Shown piece after piece: positions 9,382-21,961 of a DNA stretch of 63,107 nt. The number at the start of each line of letters is the position of its first letter. Positions within the stretch are counted from its first letter, which is position 1. Under the pieces are notes generated by a model that saw nothing but the letters and a program-made list of their open reading frames with translations, was not told the DNA's origin and ran no database searches. This DNA comes from Pseudoalteromonas aurantia (GTDB lineage: Bacteria > Pseudomonadota > Gammaproteobacteria > Enterobacterales > Alteromonadaceae): the NCBI RefSeq assembly GCF_005886875.1, contig NZ_PNBY01000022.1:1-63107 (forward strand). The letters are read 5' to 3'. Position numbers and translations under genes: made by a program.

Positions 9382-9608
9382 AGTGTTCCTCCATAAACTG
9401 AATATTAATTCAACCCTATATTTACATTGATGTAAATAATTTATTTTATAATGTGATAGTTACACTCGGCATAAAAGGTAAGCTACAAAATTATAAGTAC
9501 GACTTGCTCACTAGGCCTGCTATTCAATGCCGCTAACCACTCATACTATTACAATATTTAGGTTATAATATTTGCATAATCATTTTTAATTAATCACTAG
9601 GTCGTATC

Positions 9609-10283
9609 GTGCGAAAGCCAAACCCACCAGCAACAATAAATGAGCTTATGCAACGTGTTAACGATATCGCTGGGATAACCTTAGGTGAACTCGCCGCCCA
9701 GTACCAATTTAAGACACCTGAACACTTACTTAGAGAAAAAGGCTGGCCAGGACAGTTATTAGAATATGTACTTGGCGCAAGTGCCGGATCCAAACCAGTT
9801 CCAGACTTTGAATTACTCGGTATTGAACTAAAATCTTTACCCATAGGCTATAATGGGAAACCATTAGAAACAACTTATGTATCAGTTGTACCACTCACTA
9901 ATTTAACTGGAATTACTTGGATAAACAGTTCCGTAAAGAAAAAATTAAATCATGTCTTATGGCTCCCCGTATTAGCAGAAAAGGAACTACAACCGACTGA
10001 ACGTACAATCGGGACTGGTTTTTTATGGCAGCCAACCAAAGATCAAGAAGCACTGTTAAAAAGAGACTGGGAGGAGCAAATAGAGCTAATCGCGTTGGGT
10101 GACATCGAGAAAATATCTGGCCATCTTGGGGAAGTGCTCCAAATTAGGCCAAAAGCAGCAAATAATAAAGCTACCACCAATGCAATAGGCCCAAACGGTA
10201 AAATAATAAAAACTCTACCTCGTGGTTTTTATTTAAAAACGCACTTTACACATAGCATTTTATCTCAAGAGTTTATGTCTTAA
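9609..10283 (+). CDS. mutH: DNA mismatch repair endonuclease MutH
   Basis: Nicks the unmethylated strand at hemimethylated GATC sites under MutL control. The 224-residue protein (E. coli 229) keeps the catalytic set Asp, Glu and Lys in PDFELLGIELKSLP, the GASAGSKP turn before it, and the C-terminal LQIRPKAAN and LPRGFYLK segments. It starts with GTG. Presence implies a Dam-methylation-directed mismatch repair system in this organism. Its stop codon abuts that of the convergent oxygenase gene with no spacer. Confidence 0.96.
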   Translation: MRKPNPPATINELMQRVNDIAGITLGELAAQYQFKTPEHLLREKGWPGQLLEYVLGASAGSKPVPDFELLGIELKSLPIGYNGKPLETTYVSVVPLTNLTGITWINSSVKKKLNHVLWLPVLAEKELQPTERTIGTGFLWQPTKDQEALLKRDWEEQIELIALGDIEKISGHLGEVLQIRPKAANNKATTNAIGPNGKIIKTLPRGFYLKTHFTHSILSQEFMS

Positions 10284-11255
10284 TTAAACCGGCCAGATAG
10301 ACCGCCTCAACCAATATGGCCTTTGTCTAAACCAAAGGGTACAGACCCATTTATCACCAGCACAAACAGGCAGGCCTGCATGAACTGAGTCAGGGTTAGG
10401 TTTACCATTTTCGAAATTAAAAAATTGAATTAACTGTCCCGTCTTGGCAGGAATGCTGATCCCCCAGTTTTTAAATTTAGTTTCTCCCCCCTCAAATTGG
10501 TCGGTCAAATTAATAATCGTTGTCGCAATTCGTTGCCCAAAGAACATAAGCTCTTGCTTGACACTTTCAGTGCTAGGAATAATAAAGTCACAATGCCACT
10601 TATATTGCTGCCCATCACGATAACGATAAAATATTGGAGGCTCTGCAAATGGTAACTGAGCCAAATTATGCATACACATTAATCTTTGCAAAATTGCAAT
10701 AAGTATGTCCTCAGACAAAATATCTGCGATGAATTGGTCGTTATCCCTAACACGACTTAATCGCTCAGATGACTGTTCATGACTATAAACTTTAGCGGGT
10801 TCAAGCTTGCTTTGTGCATAATCTACTAGCTGCTTTGATAAATCATTATTCAATTTACTTACGTGAGTTGTGACTTTTCCGCTTAGTGTACATTCATAAC
10901 TTTGCTGCGCTACTAAACTTTTCCACAAAGAAGCAACCTCATCACATTCATCACTTTTTAGCTTAGGACAAAAATCATTTAGGATATTGCAAAATACGTC
11001 CTTTTCCTTTGACGAGAGCTGTGCTGAAATCGGCCAAAGCTGTGATAATTTATGATAAATAGGTAAATCATGTCGATGAGCAATCACTAATACAACTGCA
11101 ATTTCCTTAATGTTTATTGAGCATGACACCGCATGACATAACCATTGCCCAGTAAACTCAATACAATTCAAGGCTTCATTAATCAGTACTGATGGGGGCT
11201 GTGAAATATTATTATGCTTATCTTCTAGCAATTCAAAAATTCGTGATTTGTTCAT
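10284..11255 (-). CDS. 2-oxoglutarate/Fe(II)-dependent oxygenase (prolyl 4-hydroxylase-like)
   Basis: A 323-residue protein whose C-terminal half is a 2OG-Fe(II) oxygenase of the prolyl 4-hydroxylase type. The iron ligands appear as His-Cys-Asp in KWHCDF and the distal His in SVHAGLPV; the 2OG-binding basic residue is the Lys or Arg in DKWVCTLWFR. The core EGGETKF and PAKTGQLIQFFNF segments are typical. The N-terminal about 170 residues are helical, carry repeated cysteines and match nothing I recognise. The gene ends head-to-head against mutH and is followed upstream by a palindrome at 11302-11316. Substrate unknown; protein hydroxylation is a family-based possibility. Confidence 0.82.
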   Translation of the reverse strand: MNKSRIFELLEDKHNNISQPPSVLINEALNCIEFTGQWLCHAVSCSINIKEIAVVLVIAHRHDLPIYHKLSQLWPISAQLSSKEKDVFCNILNDFCPKLKSDECDEVASLWKSLVAQQSYECTLSGKVTTHVSKLNNDLSKQLVDYAQSKLEPAKVYSHEQSSERLSRVRDNDQFIADILSEDILIAILQRLMCMHNLAQLPFAEPPIFYRYRDGQQYKWHCDFIIPSTESVKQELMFFGQRIATTIINLTDQFEGGETKFKNWGISIPAKTGQLIQFFNFENGKPNPDSVHAGLPVCAGDKWVCTLWFRQRPYWLRRSIWPV

Positions 11256-11301
11256 AGTTTATATTTAATACGGTTACACATTTAGGAATGTCAGATTATG
11301 T

Positions 11302-11316
11302 AATGTTTCAAACATT
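11302..11316. promoter_or_regulatory. Palindrome upstream of the oxygenase gene
   Basis: AATGTTTCAAACATT is a perfect 7-base dyad around one base, 47 bases before the oxygenase start. An outer inverted pair (TTTAGG at 11281-11286, CCCTAAA at about 11333-11339) encloses it. It could be a repressor site or an mRNA hairpin. Confidence 0.35.
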
Positions 11317-11451
11317 GTAAATCCCTAAATGACTTTACACTTATTACTAAACTTGCACAGTGAATAGCGTTCTGGATATCACTATGTTTGGTAAGCTCGC
11401 TATTAATAAGAAAAAGGCGATAATAAACTGGGTATTACAGTAATTCAGTAT

Positions 11452-11482
11452 AAAAAATGCCGCATTAGTTACTAAGCGGCAT
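11452..11482 (-). terminator. Intrinsic terminator of eno
   Basis: Stem ATGCCGC/GCGGCAT (11457-11463 with 11476-11482) followed on the minus strand by a run of six T. It lies 43 bases after the eno stop. Confidence 0.8.
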
Positions 11483-11524
11483 CATAATATTATTCAACAG
11501 GCTCTGTTGAATCAAATGGCAAAA

Positions 11525-12847
<1,323 letters not shown>

Positions 12848-12940
12848 TTATTGTTAAGTGCTTACTATCCTGTTATTACTAAATAAGCATTGCATTAAAT
12901 ACTGGTGTTGATCTACTGCGATACCTACTTTTTACCTAAT

Positions 12941-12970
12941 AAAAAAGCCGTGCGATTGCACGGCTTTTTT
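12941..12970 (-). terminator. Intrinsic terminator of pyrG
   Basis: Perfect stem GCCGTGC-GATT-GCACGGC flanked by six A and six T, 4 bases after the pyrG stop. It separates pyrG from eno, so eno needs its own promoter or read-through. Confidence 0.9.
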
Positions 12971-12974
12971 AAAA

Positions 12975-14624
<1,650 letters not shown>

Positions 14625-14725
14625 TCAGGAAAAATGGAATTTAAATAAGAATCAAGACGGGGCAATAGTTTAGCAAAGTTACCCACATCAATCCAGCTAA
14701 ATTACCAACAGACCATTAAATAATT

Positions 14726-15529
14726 CTATCTCCCCTGCTTTTTATGTTGTGTCTTCACTTGCTCCCACGCAGCATCCATTTGTTTTAAATCGGCTTGCTG
14801 TAAACTCACACCTTGATTTCGTAACACTTCATCCACATCTGCAAATCGCATTACAAATTTATCACTGGCTTGACGCAGTGCTTGCTCTGGGTCGTGCTTT
14901 GTATGGCGGGCGACATTAACCGTCGCAAATAATAGATCTCCGATTTCCTCCGCACTATGCTCTGAATGAGGATCACATGCTAACGCCTCACTGACCTCTT
15001 CCACTTCTTCCACGACCTTATCAAGTGCGCCATGATAATCAGGCCAGTCAAAGCCAAGGGCCGATGCACGTTTCTGTACTTTTTGAGCGCGTGATAACGC
15101 AGGGAGCATGCGGGGTATGTCAGACCATAAAGGCGTATTCGACGTTGATTTTTCTGCGCGTTCACCCGCTTTAATCGCTTGCCATTGCTTCTCTAATGCC
15201 GCCTCAGGAAGCACAGCCTGCTCAGAAAAAACATGAGGGTGACGTCGCTGCAATTTGTCATTAAGCGTAGAAACCACATCATTAAAGTCGAACACCCCTT
15301 GTTCTTGGGCAAGCTCCGCATAAAATACCACTTGGAATAATAAATCACCAAGCTCATCTTTTAGGCCCACTAAATCTTTATTTTCAATCGCACTGGCTAC
15401 TTCATAAGCTTCTTCAATAGTATGCGGGACGATTGAATCGAACGTCTGTGCTTTATCCCAACTGCATCCGGTTTCTGGGTCTCGTAGTGCAGTCATCGTT
15501 TTTAGCAATGCAGATAATTTATCGCTCAT
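14726..15529 (-). CDS. mazG: Nucleoside triphosphate pyrophosphohydrolase MazG
   Basis: Hydrolyses NTPs and dNTPs to monophosphate and pyrophosphate; in E. coli it modulates ppGpp-linked stress survival. The 267-residue protein carries two MazG halves, each with the metal-binding E-x-x-E-x(12-14)-E-x-x-D pattern: EEAYEVASAIE ... LKDELGDLLFQ and EEVEEVSEAL ... SAEEIGDLLFA. It lies 21 bases downstream of relA on the same strand, the conserved relA-mazG pairing, which suggests co-expression with the alarmone synthetase. Confidence 0.95.
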   Translation of the reverse strand: MSDKLSALLKTMTALRDPETGCSWDKAQTFDSIVPHTIEEAYEVASAIENKDLVGLKDELGDLLFQVVFYAELAQEQGVFDFNDVVSTLNDKLQRRHPHVFSEQAVLPEAALEKQWQAIKAGERAEKSTSNTPLWSDIPRMLPALSRAQKVQKRASALGFDWPDYHGALDKVVEEVEEVSEALACDPHSEHSAEEIGDLLFATVNVARHTKHDPEQALRQASDKFVMRFADVDEVLRNQGVSLQQADLKQMDAAWEQVKTQHKKQGR

Positions 15530-15550
15530 ATCTTACTCATTAGTTCCAAC

Positions 15551-17707
15551 TTAGTGCTGACGCTTGGCATCAAATACGCCATCGATTTGATGTAGCTTTG
15601 TCAACAATCGATTCATTGCCGACAAATCAGACACCTCTATTTTCATCTCAAAAATAGCCACATCACGTGCATCGTCAGTCTGTACATTCATATTCAAGAC
15701 ATTGGCTTTTTCATTTGCTAAAACCGAACTAATATCACGAATGAGCCCTTGCCTATCATTGGCTTCAATACGCACCGTAATGGTATACGCACCTTGAATA
15801 TCAGTTGACCAACTTACCGCTATTTCTCGTTCTGGGTGCTGCTTACAAATATGAGAGAATGAATCACAGTCACTGCGGTGCACCGCGATGCCTCTCCCTT
15901 GAGTAATATAACCTACAATATCATCGCCAGGTACGGGCTGACAGCATTTAGCCACGTGACTCATCAAGCTTCCCACACCATCAACAACAATGCCATTTTT
16001 GTCACCCCGATGCTTACGAGGTGACGAGATTTTTACGGTTGCTTCCTCTTCTGGTTTATCAATTATAAAGTTCAAGAACTGATTAATGCGTACATCACCA
16101 GCACCAATTGCGACCATCAAGTCATCAAGTACTTTAAAATTAAACCGTGCTATGGCCGGTTCCAAATGTTTATAGGTCAAGCCAAGCTTGTGTAATTGCA
16201 CATCTAAAATTTCTTTGCCAGCGGCTAAGTTTTTGTCTCTGTCTTGTTGCTTAAACCAGTGATGAATTTTGCTACGTGCACGTGAAGAGTGGATATAACC
16301 CAGCGACGGATTTAACCAGTCCCGACTCGGAGATGCATTTTTTTGAGTTAATATTTCGACCTGATCACCCGTTACCAATTTATGCGTGAACGGCACAATT
16401 TTGCCAAATACTTTAGCACCAATACACCGGTGTCCAACGTTAGAGTGAATGTAGTATGCAAAATCTAACGGAGTCGCACCCAGCGGAAGATCGAATATGT
16501 CGCCCTTTGGTGTAAACACATAAACTCGGTCTTCTACAACTTGGTTTTTAAGCTCGTCTGCGAGGTCACTGCCATCAACCACTTCCTCTTGCCATTGCAG
16601 GAGTTTTCTCAGCCAGCTAATTTTTTGTTCGTACCCAGAGCCACGTCCAGGCAATGCGCCTTCTTTATACATCCAATGTGCTGCAACTCCGAGTTCTGCA
16701 TCTTGGTGCATTTCTTCAGTGCGAATTTGAATCTCAATGGTTTTACCCTGCGGACCAAACACAACGGTATGAATAGATTGATAGCCATTTTGTTTTGGTG
16801 TCGCCACATAATCATCAAACTCTTTCGGCAAGTGTCGCCAATTGGTATGCACAATCCCTAAAGCTGCATAACAATCTTGCAGCTCATCTACCACCACACG
16901 CATGGCACGAATATCAAACAATTGGTCGAACTCGTAACTCTTTTGCGACATTTTTTTATAAATACTAAAAATATGCTTCGGGCGACCATATACTTGCGCT
17001 TTCACACCCGCATCAACCAATTTAGTAGTGACTGACTGCACCATGTTTTCCATATAGGCTTCGCGGTCTAACCGCTTATCCGCTAATTGCTTGGCTATGG
17101 TTTTATATGTTTTCGGGTGTAAATAACGAAACGATAGGTCTTCTAGTTCCCACTTGAGCTGACCTATGCCTAATCGATTTGCCAACGGGGCAAATATATT
17201 TGCCGTTGCTTTAGCAGCAATGACACGCTCTTCTTCATCAGCATTTTTAACAGCGCGTAAATGACAAATTTGTTCTGCTAATTTGATCACCACAGCACGA
17301 ACATCTTCAACCATGGCTAGCAGCATTCGGCGAACATTATCAATTTGTACATTTCCCTTGCCTTGATGCGCAAGCGTGCTGATCGTCGCCATTTGTTCAA
17401 CGCCCGTTAATAATAACGACACGTTATCACCCAGCTCTTGCTGTATCTTTTCTTGCTCAATCTGTTGATTCAAAAAATAAGGAGTCAAATACGCTGTCGC
17501 CAATGACTCTGCATCAAAGTTTAACTCAGCCAGAATTTCAACCATTTCAATGGCATTATTTAGCATTGTCGCATCAAGTTCAGCTGGGCATAAATCATGT
17601 GCACGTTCTAAATATGCCAATTTATCTGACGGTAAATCAAGCTGCGCCAGCCGTGTCGAAAAATCATCCGACTGCTGCTGTTGATGTGATTGGCGAGTTG
17701 CGACCAT
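15551..17707 (-). CDS. relA: (p)ppGpp synthetase RelA
   Basis: Ribosome-associated GTP pyrophosphokinase that starts the stringent response. The 718-residue protein has a degenerate HD domain (no His-Asp pair around NVSLLLTGVEQMATI), the synthetase domain with FDQLFDIRAMRVVVDELQDCY and GYQSIHTVVFGP, a TGS domain (VYVFTPKGDIFDLPLGATPLDFAYYIHS) and a C-terminal ACT domain. Loss of the hydrolase His-Asp residues identifies RelA rather than SpoT. The start is supported by AAGGAG about 11 bases upstream. Only 5 bases separate it from rlmD, so they are likely one operon with mazG. Confidence 0.96.
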   Translation of the reverse strand: MVATRQSHQQQQSDDFSTRLAQLDLPSDKLAYLERAHDLCPAELDATMLNNAIEMVEILAELNFDAESLATAYLTPYFLNQQIEQEKIQQELGDNVSLLLTGVEQMATISTLAHQGKGNVQIDNVRRMLLAMVEDVRAVVIKLAEQICHLRAVKNADEEERVIAAKATANIFAPLANRLGIGQLKWELEDLSFRYLHPKTYKTIAKQLADKRLDREAYMENMVQSVTTKLVDAGVKAQVYGRPKHIFSIYKKMSQKSYEFDQLFDIRAMRVVVDELQDCYAALGIVHTNWRHLPKEFDDYVATPKQNGYQSIHTVVFGPQGKTIEIQIRTEEMHQDAELGVAAHWMYKEGALPGRGSGYEQKISWLRKLLQWQEEVVDGSDLADELKNQVVEDRVYVFTPKGDIFDLPLGATPLDFAYYIHSNVGHRCIGAKVFGKIVPFTHKLVTGDQVEILTQKNASPSRDWLNPSLGYIHSSRARSKIHHWFKQQDRDKNLAAGKEILDVQLHKLGLTYKHLEPAIARFNFKVLDDLMVAIGAGDVRINQFLNFIIDKPEEEATVKISSPRKHRGDKNGIVVDGVGSLMSHVAKCCQPVPGDDIVGYITQGRGIAVHRSDCDSFSHICKQHPEREIAVSWSTDIQGAYTITVRIEANDRQGLIRDISSVLANEKANVLNMNVQTDDARDVAIFEMKIEVSDLSAMNRLLTKLHQIDGVFDAKRQH

Positions 17708-17712
17708 CTTCT

Positions 17713-19026
17713 CTATCTCCTTTGGAACAACACCATTGTTTCTATATGTCCTGTATGCGGAAACATATTCATCAGCCCTATCTTAATCAGTGAAAAGCCA
17801 GCATCTAATAATAACTTACTATCTCGCGCCAAAGTAACAGGATCGCATGACACGTAAAGCACTTTGTTAAATTGTGCTAAAGGTATTTGCTTTAGTATCT
17901 CGAATGCACCAGTACGTGAAGGATCTAATACTAATAGCTTAGCCTCAGTGTTAAACCAGTTAGCTTGAGTCATATCTTGCGTTAGATCAAAACAATGAAA
18001 TTCAGCATTTTCTATTTGATTAGTGTGCGCATTTTGTTTAGCCATTGCAACAGAAGAAGCCGAACCTTCGACACCAATTACACGAGTTGCTTGTTTTGCG
18101 AACAATAATGAAAAGTTTCCTATACCACAAAATAAATCAAGAACAATGTCACCTTCAGATAATGTCAACCAATCCGATGCTTGTGCCAACATAGCTGCAT
18201 TGACAGGCGCATTAACTTGAACAAAATTGTCCAGTGTAAATTCAAAACGCACCTCCCCAACACTGTAATGCGGTAACACTGCAAGTTCTGAGTGCCCTAC
18301 CCCATTATCCCAGATTAAGTGCCATCCAAGTGCTTTTCCCTGTTCAGCCAAATAATTTTTGTCACTGTCAGAAATAGCTTTGGTATGGCGAAGTAATACA
18401 AATTGACCATTATCTGCATCACACAGCTGAATATGTGTAATCGTACGAAACCCTGAACGACTGCTCAAAAGTTGTCGCAACTGTATAAACACATCATGAA
18501 AATGGCTCGACAACACCTGACACTCGGCAATTTCCACTATTTTTTTGCTTCTGAAGCCTCTGAAACCCAACTTCAATGACTGAGTAGTTTTATCATAAAA
18601 GCTGGCGATACGCGCACTTCTTCGGTAATGTGTCGAGTCACTTTCAATGGCACTTTGCCAATTTAACGCTACTTGCTGCGTAAACTTTTGAAATAATTTC
18701 TCAACAGCCTGCTGTTTATGTTGCAACTGCGCAGATAACGCCAAATGTTGCATTTGGCAGCCACCACACACATCATTATGCTGGCAAAATGGTACTACCC
18801 GCTCGTCACTAGGCGTAATCACTTTCAGCATTCTGGCTTCAAAAAACTTTGCTTTGTTGTTTGTGATTTGCGCCTTGATTTGTTCATTGGCGAGTGCACC
18901 ATCAACAAAGCACACCTTCCCTTGATAACTGGCGACACCACGACCTTGATGATCGAGTGAATGTATTTTAACCTCAATGGCTTGTTTATCAACCACCCTT
19001 TTTTTAGCTCGAAAGATCTGTGCCAT
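17713..19026 (-). CDS. rlmD: 23S rRNA (uracil-1939-C5)-methyltransferase
   Basis: Methylates U1939 of 23S rRNA with S-adenosylmethionine. The 437-residue protein shows an N-terminal TRAM domain, the [4Fe-4S] cysteines in PFCQHNDVCGGC with a fourth Cys in AECQVL, the SAM-binding VLDLFCGIGNFSL motif, and the catalytic Cys in LYVSCDPVTLARD. It begins with ATG after AAGGGG. It is the first gene of the rlmD-relA-mazG unit and is divergent from barA, exactly as in E. coli. Confidence 0.96.
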   Translation of the reverse strand: MAQIFRAKKRVVDKQAIEVKIHSLDHQGRGVASYQGKVCFVDGALANEQIKAQITNNKAKFFEARMLKVITPSDERVVPFCQHNDVCGGCQMQHLALSAQLQHKQQAVEKLFQKFTQQVALNWQSAIESDSTHYRRSARIASFYDKTTQSLKLGFRGFRSKKIVEIAECQVLSSHFHDVFIQLRQLLSSRSGFRTITHIQLCDADNGQFVLLRHTKAISDSDKNYLAEQGKALGWHLIWDNGVGHSELAVLPHYSVGEVRFEFTLDNFVQVNAPVNAAMLAQASDWLTLSEGDIVLDLFCGIGNFSLLFAKQATRVIGVEGSASSVAMAKQNAHTNQIENAEFHCFDLTQDMTQANWFNTEAKLLVLDPSRTGAFEILKQIPLAQFNKVLYVSCDPVTLARDSKLLLDAGFSLIKIGLMNMFPHTGHIETMVLFQRR

Positions 19027-19108
19027 AACATTGCCCCTTAAACGTTGCTAATCAGCGCTGAAATAGATAATCTAAAGCCAAAATAATTACAGCGGTTAAC
19101 TGCCACCT

Positions 19109-21895
19109 ATGACCAAACTTAGCCTGCGTGACAGCATACTTGTACTTACTTTGATCCCAACGGTACTGATCGGCTTAATCTTAGGAGGCTATTTTACAGT
19201 AAATCGTTACGTTGAGCTTGAACAAATTCTCAATCAACAAGGCAGCAGCATATCCGAACCCCTTGCAATCGCTACTGAACATACCATCATTTCGCAAGAC
19301 CGCGTAAATTTACACCGCATTTTAAGCACAGCACATAATAAACATGCACCATTGGTAAAAAGTATTTCAGTCTTTGACCAAGATAATCAATTACTCTTAA
19401 CTAGCAACTTTCATGAAAAATTTAATAAATTACATTACTTTGGTGATATCAGTCAGCTGCACAAAACAGAAATGATCAAACTGACCGATACCTTTGTTTT
19501 TTATACGCCTATAAAACAATTAACTGAACATTCGGAGGAATGGCATAAAACGCACCCTGAAACACTCGCTATTCTTGCTGTTGAAATAAGCCAGGATCAA
19601 GCGTTAATATCGCAACAACAATCACTGATCCTAAGTAGCAGTATCATATTAATCGCCATATTACTGAGCGCCTTGCTCTCTTTGCGCGTGAGTAGAATGT
19701 TTACCATGCCTTTATCAAACTTGCTACTAGCGACAGACAAGCTAGTAGAAGGTAAACGTGACATTGGCATACAACATACCATGCAAGGTGAATTTGAATT
19801 GCTGCGACAAGGCCTAAATACAATCAATAATAAGATGACAGGTCAGCGTGATGAAATGCAAAAGCATATTGATCAGGCAACCAGTGACTACCGAGAAACA
19901 CTTGAGCAATACGAGACTCAAAATATTCAGTTAAATATTGCAAAAAAAGAGGCGCAAGACGCAAACCGAGTTAAATCGGATTTTTTAGCCAAAATGAGTC
20001 ATGAGCTACGCACGCCACTAAACGGTGTAATTGGATTCACGCGCCAGCTATATAAAACCCCCTTAAACAAACATCAGAAAGATTACCTAGATACCATAGA
20101 GCTATCTGCAAATAGTCTGTTAACAATCATCAGTGACATTTTAGATTTTTCTAAATTAGAAGCGGGTGCAATGGAACTAGAAAATATTCAGTTTCAGCTC
20201 AGGGACGCTGTCAACGAAGTCATGACATTGCTTGCACCCAGTGCCCACGATAAGCAACTCGAGTTATCTATTTCAATCAATCGCCAAGTACCTGACAATT
20301 TGGTGGGGGACCCTACAAGACTTAAACAAGTGCTTATCAATTTGATAAGTAATGCGATTAAATTTACTGAGCAAGGGTCGGTCAAAGTCGATATCAGCCA
20401 TCGCCTACTTAACGATACCCACGCTTCTTTATTGGTCTCAGTGAGTGATACCGGTGTGGGTATTGCAATGGACAAGCAAGATGCATTATTCACCCCTTTC
20501 GCCCAAGCAGACTCAAGTATCACACGTAAATTTGGCGGTACAGGCTTAGGCCTAATCATTACCAAGCACATTGTAGAAGCAATGAAAGGGCGCATCACAC
20601 TCAACTCAGCTTCAGGCAGTGGTACGTGCTTTACATTTAACGCCGTTTTTGAGTTACCTAATCGCCTATATAATGATGATTTACCGTGTGGCTCGCTGCA
20701 TAATAAACGTGTTTTGTACTTTGAACCACAAGAGCATACCCATTATGCTGTCGTTGCACAGCTACATGAATGGGAGATGCAAGTAACCGCCTGTCAAACT
20801 GAAGACGATTTCTTAGCCGCATTAACTCAGGACTTCAACTTTGATGTATGCTTGATAGGTAATATGGCAAGCGTTGAGCAAATGCAAACTGTAAAAAGCT
20901 ATATTAGCAAGGCGAGAGAGTCAGCCGATTATTTGTATCTGATGCTCAATTCTATTTCACACAACATGCGTGAGTCACTTACAGGCAGTGGCGCTGATGC
21001 TTGTTTAAGTAAACCACTCAATCACAGAAAGTTATGTGAGATCCTTGCAGCACCCTACCGCCTAGATCACCCAAGTATTGGCGTGGAAGAAAACAGAGAA
21101 CAAATACTGCCATTAAAAGCCTTAATTGCCGATGATAATGATGCCAACCTTAAGTTGCTTTCAACTTTATTATCAGAACAAATCGAATCGATTGATACGG
21201 CACACAATGGCGCTCAAGCGGTTGGGCTATGTAAAACACACAAATATGATTTGATCTTCATGGATATACAAATGCCCATAATGGACGGGATCACGGCATG
21301 TAAAACCATCAGAGAGGCCTCTTTAAATGAAGACACGCCTATCATAGCAGTGACAGCACATGCACTCGCGGGTGAAAAGAATCAACTACTCAAAGATGGC
21401 TTTAGTGGTTACCTTACAAAACCTATTGATGAAGATATGCTTAAGCAAACCATATGCGACCATGGAGAAACCTCTCCTATTATTGCACCACGCGCAAAAG
21501 CGACCAAGCAACTCACTGATACACCATTTAAAAGCAACTTACTCGATTGGCCTTTGGCGTTGCAGCATGCGGGAGGGAAACCTGACTTAGCCATTGAGAT
21601 GTTGAATATGCTATTAAACAGCTTGGATGAAACAATAGATAGTATTCAAAAAGCACAGCAAAAACAGGATACCGAACTGCTCTTGAGTGTAATACACAAG
21701 TTTCATGGAGCCTGTTGCTATACCGGTGTCCCTAAACTCAAAAAGCTTGCTGAAGCGTTAGAGACTTCTCTGAAAAAACAATCCCCTCTCGCAGAGATAG
21801 AGCCTGAGTTATTCGAACTTATCGATGAACTACGAAATCTAAAGTATGATTCACAAGACAATAATCAGTCACTTAATCAAGTTAGCCTCACATAA
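19109..21895 (+). CDS. barA: Hybrid sensor histidine kinase BarA
   Basis: Sensor kinase of the BarA-UvrY (GacS-GacA) system that drives Csr small RNAs and so central carbon use, biofilm and motility. The 928-residue protein has an N-terminal transmembrane helix (about 9-30), a periplasmic sensor region, a second helix (about 172-192), HAMP, HisKA with His298 in MSHELRTPLNGV, an ATPase domain (DTGVGIAM, GGTGLGL), a receiver with Asp719 in FMDIQMPIMDG, and an HPt domain with His866 in HKFHGACCY. A stretch before the true receiver looks like a second, degenerate receiver. It is divergent from rlmD. No UvrY gene lies in the window. Confidence 0.95.
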   Translation: MTKLSLRDSILVLTLIPTVLIGLILGGYFTVNRYVELEQILNQQGSSISEPLAIATEHTIISQDRVNLHRILSTAHNKHAPLVKSISVFDQDNQLLLTSNFHEKFNKLHYFGDISQLHKTEMIKLTDTFVFYTPIKQLTEHSEEWHKTHPETLAILAVEISQDQALISQQQSLILSSSIILIAILLSALLSLRVSRMFTMPLSNLLLATDKLVEGKRDIGIQHTMQGEFELLRQGLNTINNKMTGQRDEMQKHIDQATSDYRETLEQYETQNIQLNIAKKEAQDANRVKSDFLAKMSHELRTPLNGVIGFTRQLYKTPLNKHQKDYLDTIELSANSLLTIISDILDFSKLEAGAMELENIQFQLRDAVNEVMTLLAPSAHDKQLELSISINRQVPDNLVGDPTRLKQVLINLISNAIKFTEQGSVKVDISHRLLNDTHASLLVSVSDTGVGIAMDKQDALFTPFAQADSSITRKFGGTGLGLIITKHIVEAMKGRITLNSASGSGTCFTFNAVFELPNRLYNDDLPCGSLHNKRVLYFEPQEHTHYAVVAQLHEWEMQVTACQTEDDFLAALTQDFNFDVCLIGNMASVEQMQTVKSYISKARESADYLYLMLNSISHNMRESLTGSGADACLSKPLNHRKLCEILAAPYRLDHPSIGVEENREQILPLKALIADDNDANLKLLSTLLSEQIESIDTAHNGAQAVGLCKTHKYDLIFMDIQMPIMDGITACKTIREASLNEDTPIIAVTAHALAGEKNQLLKDGFSGYLTKPIDEDMLKQTICDHGETSPIIAPRAKATKQLTDTPFKSNLLDWPLALQHAGGKPDLAIEMLNMLLNSLDETIDSIQKAQQKQDTELLLSVIHKFHGACCYTGVPKLKKLAEALETSLKKQSPLAEIEPELFELIDELRNLKYDSQDNNQSLNQVSLT

Positions 21896-21913
21896 AATAT
21901 CTATCTAAGAATT

Positions 21914-21945
21914 GTAGCTTTACCCAGGTATAAAGGTAAAGCTAC
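21914..21945. terminator. Hairpin between barA and the DUF1232 gene
   Basis: Perfect 11-base stem GTAGCTTTACC/GGTAAAGCTAC with a 10-base loop, between two convergent stops. It lacks a T run on either strand, so it may act as an mRNA-end stabiliser rather than a classical terminator. Confidence 0.45.
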
Positions 21946-21961
21946 GTATGAATGAATACAC

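Noticed and set aside
15551..17707. SpoT instead of RelA
   Set aside because: The hydrolase His-Asp pair is missing and the gene sits between rlmD and mazG, the RelA location.
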